DNA of 6,563 nt from an uncultured Caulobacteraceae bacterium (GCA_937952995.1 CALFYB010000341.1:1-6563), one strand, 5' to 3'. Positions 1-5,373 are shown, numbered from the stretch's first letter. A program made the numbers and translations. The notes: a model not told the origin generated them from the letters alone.

Positions 1-49
1 TAAACCGAACCGAATCCTCCTCACCAGAACCGGTCGGGGCGTAGCGGTT

Positions 50-1042
50 GTGAGCCTGTCCATGTCCAAGTCTGACCATCATTCTCACAAGGCCTCGGAC
101 CATCATCATGATGATCACCATGGGCATGATCATCACGGACACAGCCACCACCACCACCACAGCCACGTTCCGGCCAATTTCGATCTCGCCTTTGGGGTGG
201 GGGTGGTTCTGAACATTGGCTTTCTGGCGGTTGAGGTGACCTATGGGTTGCTGGCCAACTCGCTCGCGCTGCTGGCTGATGCGGGGCATAATCTCAGCGA
301 CGTGGCAGGGTTGTTGCTGGCTTGGGGCGCGGCATGGCTGTCGCGGCGGCCACCGACGGGCCAGAGGACCTATGGCTTTGGCCGCACCTCAATCTTGGCA
401 GCGCTGGCCAATGGCATGTTGCTGATGCTGGCCATCGGCGCGATTGGCTGGGAGGCGATCCAGAGGTTTGGCGCGCCCGAACCGATCCAGAGCCGCACCG
501 TCATGATCGTCGCCGCCATCGGCATCGTCATCAATGGCCTGACCGCCCTGATGTTCATGCGCGGCCGCAAGGACGACATCAATCTGCGCGGGGCCTTTTT
601 GCACATGGCCTCGGACGCAGGCATCTCAGCCGGAGTGGTGGTGGCCGGACTGGCCATGGGCCTGACGGGCTGGCTGTGGCTCGATCCCGTCGTCAGTCTG
701 GTTCTGGTCGGCGTGGTGGCGCTGGGCACCTGGGACCTGTTGAAGGACTCCGCCGCCATGGCCATCGATCAGGTCCCACGCGGCATCTCGCGAGACGCGG
801 TCCACACCTATCTGATAGGTCTGGAGGGCGTCACCTCGGTCCACGACCTGCACATCTGGCCCCTGAGCACGACCTCAACGGCCCTGACCGCCCATCTGGT
901 CTGCGAGGATGATCACATCAACGACGCCCTCACCGCCCGCATCGGCCAAGACCTGAAGGCCCTGTTCAAGATCGACCACCCCACCCTCCAATTCGAAACC
1001 GGAGCCCACCCCTGCCCGCTCGAACCGGATCATGTGGTTTAG
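50..1042 (+). CDS. CDF-family zinc/divalent cation efflux protein (CzcD/ZitB type)
   Basis: Cation diffusion facilitator, a proton-coupled inner-membrane exporter of Zn(II) and related metals from the cytoplasm. The 330-residue length fits the family. Seen: a very His/Asp-rich cytoplasmic N-terminus (residues 9-39), then about six hydrophobic segments (roughly 45-66, 76-97, 112-132, 149-168, 185-205, 209-228). Two HxxxD metal-site motifs are present: H80/D84 in the second segment and H185/D189 in the fifth. A C-terminal cytoplasmic domain contains VHDLHIWPLSTT (about 254-265), typical of CDF proteins. The two-His/two-Asp site is the zinc-type arrangement in this family; cadmium or cobalt transport is also possible. 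The start is uncertain: GTG at 50 has a weak GGGG 10 nt upstream, while ATG at 62 would lose only four residues and has no clear ribosome site. The gene stands alone and is followed by an A/T-rich hairpin. Confidence 0.93.
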   Translation: MSLSMSKSDHHSHKASDHHHDDHHGHDHHGHSHHHHHSHVPANFDLAFGVGVVLNIGFLAVEVTYGLLANSLALLADAGHNLSDVAGLLLAWGAAWLSRRPPTGQRTYGFGRTSILAALANGMLLMLAIGAIGWEAIQRFGAPEPIQSRTVMIVAAIGIVINGLTALMFMRGRKDDINLRGAFLHMASDAGISAGVVVAGLAMGLTGWLWLDPVVSLVLVGVVALGTWDLLKDSAAMAIDQVPRGISRDAVHTYLIGLEGVTSVHDLHIWPLSTTSTALTAHLVCEDDHINDALTARIGQDLKALFKIDHPTLQFETGAHPCPLEPDHVV

Positions 1043-1075
1043 CGGATTATAGGAATCTAAAGCAGCATTGTTTGA

Positions 1076-1093
1076 AAAACACCCTTGTGTTTT
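1076..1093 (+). terminator. Weak A/T-stem terminator after the CDF exporter gene
   Basis: Perfect 7-bp inverted repeat, AAAACAC (1076-1082) and GTGTTTT (1087-1093), with a CCTT loop, 33 nt after the exporter's stop codon. The stem itself supplies the four U residues, followed by AATA. It is AT-rich and therefore weak, but it is the only hairpin downstream of the gene in this direction. It could act in both directions. Confidence 0.45.
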
Positions 1094-1131
1094 AATAGGT
1101 GAAGGCAATTTGCAAGACGGACTATGGCCAT

Positions 1132-1160
1132 AAAAAAAGCCCCAGCGAAGTGCCGGGGCT
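1132..1160 (-). terminator. Strong leftward intrinsic terminator without an obvious gene
   Basis: Read on the minus strand, AGCCCC (1160-1155) pairs with GGGGCT (1143-1138). Two inner G-C pairs (1152-1153 with 1145-1146) follow after a single mismatch, with a five-base loop (ACTTC, 1151-1147). Seven uninterrupted T residues follow (complement of 1132-1138). This is a textbook rho-independent terminator for a transcript moving leftward. On the plus strand no T-run follows the stem, so it does not serve the CDF gene. No recognised minus-strand gene lies immediately upstream of it; see the small ORF at 1184-1219. Confidence 0.75.
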
Positions 1161-1183
1161 CGGATTGAAAGATGGGCTTGGAC

Positions 1184-1219
1184 TTACCAGCCAGTGTCGA
1201 TTTCCCGAGCCATAGACAT
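1184..1219 (-). CDS. Possible 11-codon micro-ORF upstream of a terminator
   Basis: Minus-strand ATG (1219-1217) opens a short frame reading MSMAREIDTGW and ending in TAA (1186-1184). A good ribosome-binding sequence, AGGGA (1230-1226), sits 6 nt upstream. The strong leftward terminator starts about 23 nt after the stop codon. Together these make a minimal gene-like unit of start signal, ORF and terminator. I recognise no family. It could be a genuine small ORF, the translated part of a small RNA, or the residual end of a deleted gene whose terminator survived. A frame this short is expected by chance, so the support comes only from the ribosome site and the terminator. Confidence 0.25.
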   Translation of the reverse strand: MSMAREIDTGW

Positions 1220-1290
1220 GCAATTTCCCTTTGTTTTGAGATCAGCGGAAGCCAGATCACATACCCATAGTAGCGACCAAGGCATCGCCA

Positions 1291-1839
1291 ATGCAAGAAA
1301 AAATTCAATCCTGTTTCCATCTCGCTCCGCAGGATGTGACCCTGATCGCCGCCATACTCGCGACCATTGGGTGGCTATGGACAGCACGTCGGAACCGGTT
1401 TCTAGCCCGAAAACAACATACCCTGAACGTGATGTTGCAAGCCTCGTTTAACCGAGACTTTCGCGACTCTCAGGACAAGATACGTCCCCATATCGCAGAC
1501 AAAAAATGTCCCGATATCCTTGATCCAGAGCACCCACTGCGGGGTCATTTTCGCGAAGTTTTGAATCACTATGAGCTAATTGCAGCGGGTATTCGCAATG
1601 GTGATTTCGACGAAAGGATGGTCTTAGACACCCAAAGGGGCACCCTTCTTGCGGCCTATGAAACCTGCGAAGCGGTGATTTTCCAAATGCGGGACCAACG
1701 CAGCAGGCAGGCGATCTATGAGCATCTGGAATGGCTGCATAAACGTTGGCAGCGCAAGCCTCCGGGGCATTTTGCTAAATTCTGGGAACTTATCATCGCA
1801 AGGCCAATAGCCGGAAAACGTGTCGATCCCCACGGATAA
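1291..1839 (+). CDS. DUF4760-like membrane-anchored protein of unknown function
   Basis: A 182-residue protein that resembles DUF4760 by eye; function unknown. One hydrophobic segment near the N-terminus (about 13-30) is followed by basic residues (TARRNRFLARK), suggesting a single anchor with the rest in the cytoplasm. The soluble part is mostly helical and charged. It carries the stretches I associate with the family: HTLNVMLQASFNRDFRDSQ (43-61), LNHYELIAAGIRNGDFDERM (91-110) and AIYEHLEWLHKRW (141-153). Start chosen at ATG 1291, where AAGG (1279-1282) lies 8 nt upstream; an overlapping frame opening at 1194 lacks these family features. Hand-counted GC over 1381-1620 is 49%, well below the flanking genes (over 60%), and the gene sits beside the 3' end of a tRNA. 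Both suggest acquisition by transfer, though no integrase or attachment repeat is visible. Confidence 0.7.
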   Translation: MQEKIQSCFHLAPQDVTLIAAILATIGWLWTARRNRFLARKQHTLNVMLQASFNRDFRDSQDKIRPHIADKKCPDILDPEHPLRGHFREVLNHYELIAAGIRNGDFDERMVLDTQRGTLLAAYETCEAVIFQMRDQRSRQAIYEHLEWLHKRWQRKPPGHFAKFWELIIARPIAGKRVDPHG

Positions 1840-1891
1840 TGACTAACCGTTAGACGGGAGGAATATAAATTATTTAATAAAATCAATAAGT

Positions 1892-1967
1892 TGGTAGGCC
1901 TGGAGGGACTCGAACCCCCAACCAGACCGTTATGAGCGGTCGGCTCTAACCATTGAGCTACAGGCCC
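1892..1967 (-). tRNA. tRNA-Ile2 (CAU anticodon, probable lysidine-modified), CCA encoded
   Basis: Complete cloverleaf on the minus strand. Acceptor GGGCCTG (1967-1961) pairs with CAGGCCT (1902-1896), discriminator A (1895), encoded CCA (1894-1892). The D stem is GCTC/GAGC, the anticodon stem GACCG/CGGTC with loop CTCATAA, and the T stem GGGGG/CCCTC with loop TTCGAGT. The anticodon is CAU, which occurs in initiator Met, elongator Met and Ile2 tRNAs. Initiator is excluded because the anticodon stem lacks the three G-C pairs next to the loop. Acceptor pairs C4-G69 and C5-G68 are the features by which TilS recognises Ile2, so Ile2 (reading AUA after lysidine modification) is favoured over elongator Met. 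The terminal pair is G1-U72 wobble. Presence of a tRNA is certain; its identity rather less so. Confidence 0.95.
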
Positions 1968-1986
1968 CCATTTGCGGGTGCAGGGC

Positions 1987-2012
1987 GAGTTAGCACGACA
2001 TGACCGTGTCAT
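1987..2012 (-). promoter_or_regulatory. Promoter for the tRNA, overlapped by a 13-bp dyad
   Basis: On the minus strand, ATGACAC (2012-2006) and GCTAACTC (1994-1987) are separated by 11 nt. This matches the Caulobacter-type housekeeping form (TTGACG-like, N10-14, GCTANAWC) with few mismatches. The start would fall around 1980, giving a leader of about 13 nt before the mature tRNA. The -35 overlaps a perfect inverted repeat, ATGAC-CGT-GTCAT (2000-2012), which may be coincidental or an operator. Confidence 0.4.
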
Positions 2013-2105
2013 AAAGGCCCGGTTCATGTTCGAGGGACTAGCTTTTTCATATGGACACGGATGACGTTGGCCTGTTGGCTGGCGCGGCCCCTTGGAGAGA
2101 CGCTC

Positions 2106-2852
2106 ATGACCCCTGCTCACCCCCACCCTTTCGTGCGGCTAACCCGGGCAGCCAGCCTTGGCCTACTGTTGACCGGCATAGCGATCAGTGCGGCCAGCGC
2201 CCAGACACGGTCCCCCACCGCCGCTCCCCTGCTGCACCTCAGCGCCTATGGCGAGGTCAAGGCGGCTCCTGATCGGGCGGCGATCAGTGTCGGGGTCCAG
2301 ACCCTCGCGCCGACGGCCGCGCAGGCCATGGCCCAGAACCGCGAGCGGATGAGCAAGGTGATGGCGATGTTGATGAAACAGGGCCTCGCAGCCCGCGACA
2401 TCCAGACCTCGTCCATCGATCTGAGTGCGCAATATAGCTATGCGCAGAACGAGGCCCCTAAGCTGACGGGCTACCAAGCCTCGAACGCTGTGACGATCAT
2501 GGTCAATGATCTGCCGCGCCTAGGGCCGGTGCTCGATGCTGTGGTCGAGGCCGGGGTCAATCAGGTCAACGGCATCAGCTTTGGCCTCAAAAACGCCCAG
2601 AGCCTTGAAGATGCGGCGCGGCTAGCCGCCGTTAAGGCGCTAAAGGCCAAGGCCGATCTCTATGCCGGAGCCACGGGTCATCGTACCGTGCGACTGGTCA
2701 GCCTGTCCGAAGGCGGCGGCAGCCCTGAGCCCCGCCCGATGGCCCTGATGGCCATGGCCAAGATGGGGGCGGACGCGGGCTCGACGCCGGTGTCTGGCGG
2801 CGAGTTGACCTTGCGGATCGATGTCAGCGGGGACTATGCGCTGGTTCCCTAG
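2106..2852 (+). CDS. Secreted SIMPL-domain (DUF541) envelope protein
   Basis: A 248-residue exported protein of the SIMPL/DUF541 family (relatives: BP26/OMP28 of Brucella, YggE of E. coli). The biochemical role is not settled; family members are periplasmic or outer-membrane associated and several are linked to oxidative stress. Seen: an N-terminal signal peptide with basic residues, a hydrophobic core (about 15-29) and a likely cleavage after ASA (30-32, before Q33). The SIMPL domain spans about 43-247. It includes the opening YGEVKAAPDRAAISVGVQ (48-65), the central GYQASNAVTIMVNDL (122-136) and the helix ARLAAVKALKAKADLYA (171-187). ATG at 2106 is chosen because GGAGAG (2094-2099) lies 6 nt upstream and the signal peptide then has normal length; an in-frame ATG at 2061 would add 15 residues and lacks a ribosome site. 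Its stop codon lies 3 bp from that of the convergent beta-lactamase. Confidence 0.88.
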   Translation: MTPAHPHPFVRLTRAASLGLLLTGIAISAASAQTRSPTAAPLLHLSAYGEVKAAPDRAAISVGVQTLAPTAAQAMAQNRERMSKVMAMLMKQGLAARDIQTSSIDLSAQYSYAQNEAPKLTGYQASNAVTIMVNDLPRLGPVLDAVVEAGVNQVNGISFGLKNAQSLEDAARLAAVKALKAKADLYAGATGHRTVRLVSLSEGGGSPEPRPMALMAMAKMGADAGSTPVSGGELTLRIDVSGDYALVP

Positions 2853-2855
2853 CCG

Positions 2856-3734
2856 CTAGCTTTGCGGCCAGAGCCCGGCCTTAGCGAAGGCGGATTTGAG
2901 CCGGATTTGAAGCTCGCGCCCGGGCAAGGCGTTCTGGCCCTCCATCGACAGGGCAAAAACCAGATCGCGGTCCGGGCTATAGAGCCGCCCGACCCACCAG
3001 CCGACATTGCGCGAGCCATCGGCGATGCTGGAGCAGGTGCCGGTCTTGCCGCTCATCACGGCCTTGCCGCGGGTCTCGTCGACCATGATCTTGGTCACCG
3101 TGACCACGCTTGCCGCCTTCACTGGAAGCTGGCTGCTATAGAGACGATGCAGGAAATCGGCCTGTTGGCGGGTTGAGATGGTCAGGCCGCCGCCAGCCTC
3201 TGGGCCAAGCCAGAACTGATCGACCGGGCCGGACGGGTCGCCTGAGCCGTAGGTCATGGCCTTTAGCCGCTTGGCATAGGTGTCGTGGCCGATCTGACGC
3301 GCCACCCGCTGGAACCACGGCACCATCGAGCGTTTAAAGGCCGTCTCTAGGTTGGCGTCGGTTTCCCACGACTTGATGGCCTGTGGCTTGCCATCCCACT
3401 TGATCACCTCGTCCGGCTTGATCACGCCCTCGTCGAGCCCGATCAGGCTGTTGGCGATTTTGAAGGTCGAACAGGGCGGCAGGGGCCTCATACAGACGGC
3501 GTTGGAGCCATAGACATAGACCTCGCGGCCCGAGCCCATGTCGGTGATGGTCAAGCAGGTGCCCTGCCCGCCGAAATTGGCATCGACAGCTCGGTTCAAG
3601 GCCTCGGCATTGATCGGTTCAGACTTGGCCGCCCCCGGCAGCATGGCCTTTTGAGCGGGCGAACAGGCGCTGACCGCCACAGCGGTGACCATCAAGAGGC
3701 TAAGGGCCGACCGGCGCACGCGGCAGTGGATCAC
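2856..3734 (-). CDS. Class D (OXA-type) beta-lactamase, predicted lipoprotein
   Basis: Serine beta-lactamase that hydrolyses beta-lactams through an acyl-enzyme; 292 residues, slightly longer than typical OXA enzymes. Seen in order: basic start (RVRR) and hydrophobic stretch ending in the lipobox VSAC, placing a lipid-modified Cys at residue 24; active-site STFK (S89-K92), where K92 would be the carboxylated lysine; a KWDGK stretch (112-116); SxV as S136-M-V138; YGS (162-164) where most OXA enzymes have YGN; FWL (174-176); KTGT (230-233); and a paired Trp (246-247). All catalytic motifs are intact, so it should be active; substrate range cannot be read from sequence. The start is GTG at 3734, with AAGGA 7 nt upstream. 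It lies downstream of, and in the same direction as, the crotonase gene, but has its own promoter-like site. No mobile element is adjacent, which fits an intrinsic chromosomal enzyme. Confidence 0.93.
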   Translation of the reverse strand: MIHCRVRRSALSLLMVTAVAVSACSPAQKAMLPGAAKSEPINAEALNRAVDANFGGQGTCLTITDMGSGREVYVYGSNAVCMRPLPPCSTFKIANSLIGLDEGVIKPDEVIKWDGKPQAIKSWETDANLETAFKRSMVPWFQRVARQIGHDTYAKRLKAMTYGSGDPSGPVDQFWLGPEAGGGLTISTRQQADFLHRLYSSQLPVKAASVVTVTKIMVDETRGKAVMSGKTGTCSSIADGSRNVGWWVGRLYSPDRDLVFALSMEGQNALPGRELQIRLKSAFAKAGLWPQS

Positions 3735-3769
3735 GGGACCATCCTTCTAAAACCGTCGCGGAGGGCTCG

Positions 3770-3795
3770 GGTATAGCGCACCCTACCACATCCAA
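3770..3795 (-). promoter_or_regulatory. Predicted promoter of the class D beta-lactamase gene
   Basis: On the minus strand, TTGGAT (3795-3790) and GCTATACC (3777-3770) are separated by 12 nt. The -10 element agrees with the Caulobacter-type GCTANAWC at seven of eight positions; the -35 is weaker. Transcription would begin near 3763, leaving a leader of about 28 nt that contains the AAGGA ribosome site. This suggests the beta-lactamase is transcribed independently of the upstream crotonase. Confidence 0.4.
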
Positions 3796-3826
3796 ATGGG
3801 CGATGGTTTGACGTGCCGCAACCGCC

Positions 3827-3858
3827 GCTGCAAATCGATCCCTCGACCGATCTGCAGC
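3827..3858 (-). other. Strong hairpin in the crotonase 3' untranslated region
   Basis: An 11-bp inverted repeat, GCTGCAAATCG (3827-3837) and CGATCTGCAGC (3848-3858), with a 10-nt loop. The single A-C mismatch on the plus strand becomes a G-U pair in the minus-strand RNA, so the stem is continuous in the leftward transcript. It begins 15 nt after the crotonase stop codon. No T-run follows on the minus strand, so it is not a canonical intrinsic terminator. It may protect the mRNA 3' end or partly separate the crotonase and beta-lactamase transcripts. Confidence 0.5.
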
Positions 3859-3873
3859 TTTGGAAGGGTTAGG

Positions 3874-4653
3874 TTATTTGCCGGTCCACTGCGGCGCACG
3901 CTTTTGCGCAAAGGCCATCGGGCCTTCGACAAAGTCCGCCGACTTGAACAGCTGGGCCACGGCTGGATATTTGAACTGGCCGCCGATGGCCTCTTCCAGC
4001 GTCTGTTCCAGACCCATCTGGATCGCCTGCTTGGAGGCCCGGATGGACATGGGGCTACATTCGCAGATCATCTGGGCCCAGCGATTGGCTACGGCCATCA
4101 GCTCGTCATGCGGTGCGACCTCATTGACGAAGCCTAGGGCGGCGCCCTCCTCGGCCGAGACCCGGCGCGCGGTCAAGATCATGCCCATAGCCCGCTTCAA
4201 GCCAATCTGGCGGGGAAGACGGTGCAGACCACCGGCTAGGGCCGCGAGGCCGACCTTCGGCTCTGGCAAGGCGAAGACCGCCTTGTCCGAGGCAATGATC
4301 AGGTCACAGGCCAGCGCGATCTCGAAACCGCCGCCCATGGCGATGCCGTTGACGGCGGCGATCAGGGGCTTGGTCAGGTCAAAGCGCGAGGTCAGACCCG
4401 CAAAACCGCTCGGCGGCGAGCCCATCTTGCCGCCTGTCGCCTGATGCTTCAGGTCGTTCCCGGCCGAGAACGCGCGGTCGCCAGCGCCCGTGACAATGCC
4501 CACCCACTGATCAGGGTCAGCGGAAAAGTCGTTGAACACCTCGTGCAGCTCGAAATGGGCTTCGGAATGCAGGGCGTTCATCACCTCTGGACGGTTCAGA
4601 ATGATCGTCGTGATCGGGCCGTTACGCTCGACCTTCACATGTTGATAGGCCAT
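3874..4653 (-). CDS. Enoyl-CoA hydratase/isomerase (crotonase) family protein, CaiD-like
   Basis: A 259-residue cytoplasmic crotonase-fold enzyme acting on acyl-CoA thioesters. Seen: the first oxyanion-hole segment AFSAGNDLK (61-69), the second segment NGIAMGGGFEIALACDL (102-118), and both acidic residues used by true hydratases, E111 (GGGFEIAL) and E131 (LPEPKVG). Hydratase chemistry is therefore plausible, unlike family members lacking one Glu. Stretches such as GFAGLTSRFDLTKPLIAAVNG (three pieces within 83-103) and the C-terminal VEGPMAFAQKRAPQWTGK (242-259) resemble carnitinyl-CoA dehydratase CaiD more than FadB-type hydratases. The substrate is not determinable, because crotonases are easily misassigned. 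ATG at 4653 has GAGGA about 9 nt upstream. It lies 55 nt downstream of the hexapeptide-repeat gene on the same strand, probably one operon. A crotonase next to a CaiE/PaaY-type protein echoes the caiD-caiE pair of enterobacteria. Confidence 0.9.
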   Translation of the reverse strand: MAYQHVKVERNGPITTIILNRPEVMNALHSEAHFELHEVFNDFSADPDQWVGIVTGAGDRAFSAGNDLKHQATGGKMGSPPSGFAGLTSRFDLTKPLIAAVNGIAMGGGFEIALACDLIIASDKAVFALPEPKVGLAALAGGLHRLPRQIGLKRAMGMILTARRVSAEEGAALGFVNEVAPHDELMAVANRWAQMICECSPMSIRASKQAIQMGLEQTLEEAIGGQFKYPAVAQLFKSADFVEGPMAFAQKRAPQWTGK

Positions 4654-4708
4654 GGATCGTTTCCTCTTTTGGTTATGGCTAGGGATATGACGGCTGCGAC
4701 GCGGGCGG

Positions 4709-5236
4709 TCAAACCGCCTTTAGATCGCGCTGATAGCGTTTCCAGTTTTCGACATAGTGCAGGGCCGAGCCGGTGAGCATCTGGATCTGGCCCTCGCTGA
4801 CCTCACGCACGACCTTGCCCGGCGCGCCCATGACCATCGAATTGTCGGGGATTTCCTTGCCCTCGGTGATCAGGCAGTTGGCACCGATCAGGCAATTGCG
4901 GCCGATCTTGGCCCCATTGAGAATGATCGACCCGATCCCGATCAGGCTATTGTCCCCAACCGTGCAGCCATGAAGCATGACCATATGGCCGACGGTGACA
5001 TTCTTGCCGATATTTATGGGTACGCCGATGTCGGTGTGCAGGACGCTGCCATCTTGGATATTGCTGTTCTCACCGATCTCGATGGGGTCATTGTCGCCGC
5101 GCAAGGTCGCGCCAAACCAGATGCTGGCATTTTTGCGCAGGATGACATTGCCGATCACCACCGCATTGGGCGCGATCCAATAGTCCCCTTCAGGCGGCAG
5201 CACCGGGGCCTTACCGCTCAAACTATAGACTGTCAT
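4709..5236 (-). CDS. Gamma-class carbonic anhydrase / PaaY-YrdA-type hexapeptide-repeat protein
   Basis: A 175-residue left-handed beta-helix protein, expected to form a trimer with a metal at each subunit interface. Seen: repeated hexapeptide-like strands from about 20 to 135 (for example IGNVIL, IGENSN, IGKNVT, IGIGSI, IGANCL), the conserved RGDND (46-50) and NIQDGSVLH (59-67), and three metal-ligand histidines H67, H84 and H89 (the last two in GHMVMLHG). The acidic loop of the archaeal Cam enzyme is absent, as in CamH, YrdA and PaaY proteins, so actual carbonic anhydrase activity is unproven; PaaY and relatives are CoA thioesterases. A C-terminal helix follows (about 143-172). ATG at 5236 has GGAG 5 nt upstream. 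It is the first gene of a leftward pair with the crotonase, and its promoter must lie in the region holding the TCACGTGA repeats. Confidence 0.9.
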   Translation of the reverse strand: MTVYSLSGKAPVLPPEGDYWIAPNAVVIGNVILRKNASIWFGATLRGDNDPIEIGENSNIQDGSVLHTDIGVPINIGKNVTVGHMVMLHGCTVGDNSLIGIGSIILNGAKIGRNCLIGANCLITEGKEIPDNSMVMGAPGKVVREVSEGQIQMLTGSALHYVENWKRYQRDLKAV

Positions 5237-5301
5237 TCCAACTCCCCGGGTTTCTTATAAAGTTCATGGTTAACCGCTCTGAAAGGCGCGTAGCATCATA
5301 T

Positions 5302-5348
5302 TAGTCACGTGATTCGAGATGGCCATAGTCCTTCGATAGTCACGTGAT
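5302..5348. repeat. Two exact 12-bp repeats TAGTCACGTGAT, 35 bp apart: candidate operator pair
   Basis: TAGTCACGTGAT occurs at 5302-5313 and again at 5337-5348, in the same orientation. Each copy contains the perfect 8-bp palindrome TCACGTGA. TCGA follows the first copy (5314-5317) and precedes the second (5333-5336), leaving a 15-nt centre that contains another palindrome, ATGGCCAT (5319-5326). The 35-bp spacing is a little over three helical turns. The sites lie upstream of both the carbonic anhydrase gene and the phoH leader, so they could bind a dimeric regulator controlling either or both. I do not recognise the cognate factor. Confidence 0.5.
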
Positions 5349-5349
5349 C

Positions 5350-5372
5350 AGCCCGCCTCGCCGAGCCGGGCT
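5350..5372. other. Near-perfect GC-rich inverted repeat beside the operator pair
   Basis: AGCCCG (5350-5355) pairs with CGGGCT (5367-5372), and inside it CTC (5357-5359) pairs with GAG (5363-5365), giving a 23-base near-palindrome with a three-base tip. It begins two bases after the second TCACGTGA-containing repeat. No T-run follows on either strand, so it is not an intrinsic terminator. It may be the first hairpin of the phoH leader RNA or a DNA-level binding site. Confidence 0.4.
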
Positions 5373-5373
5373 T

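Noticed and set aside
322..912. Long overlapping frame inside the CDF gene
   Set aside because: It is the +1 shadow of a high-GC gene whose own frame carries all CDF motifs; its translation is Arg/His/Gly-rich without any domain.
1057..1387. Two longer minus-strand frames (1057-1320 and 1184-1387) over the terminator and the DUF4760 start
   Set aside because: One runs straight through the terminator hairpin, the other is largely antisense to the DUF4760 gene. Neither shows a recognisable domain; only the short 3' frame with its own ribosome site was kept, at low confidence.
1846..1856. CTAAC-C-GTTAG inverted repeat after the DUF4760 gene as a terminator
   Set aside because: The stem is only 5 bp with a one-base centre and no T-run follows in either direction.
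2061..2105. Upstream start for the SIMPL-domain protein
   Set aside because: It adds 15 residues ahead of a normal signal peptide and has no ribosome site, while ATG 2106 has GGAGAG at 6 nt.
3860..4444. Plus-strand frame antisense to the crotonase
   Set aside because: Arg/Pro/Ala-rich translation opposite a motif-complete enzyme, with no ribosome site; typical antisense open frame in GC-rich DNA.
4757..5260. Plus-strand frame antisense to the hexapeptide-repeat gene
   Set aside because: Its regular Asp/Ile pattern is the antisense reading of the hexapeptide repeats and not an independent protein.
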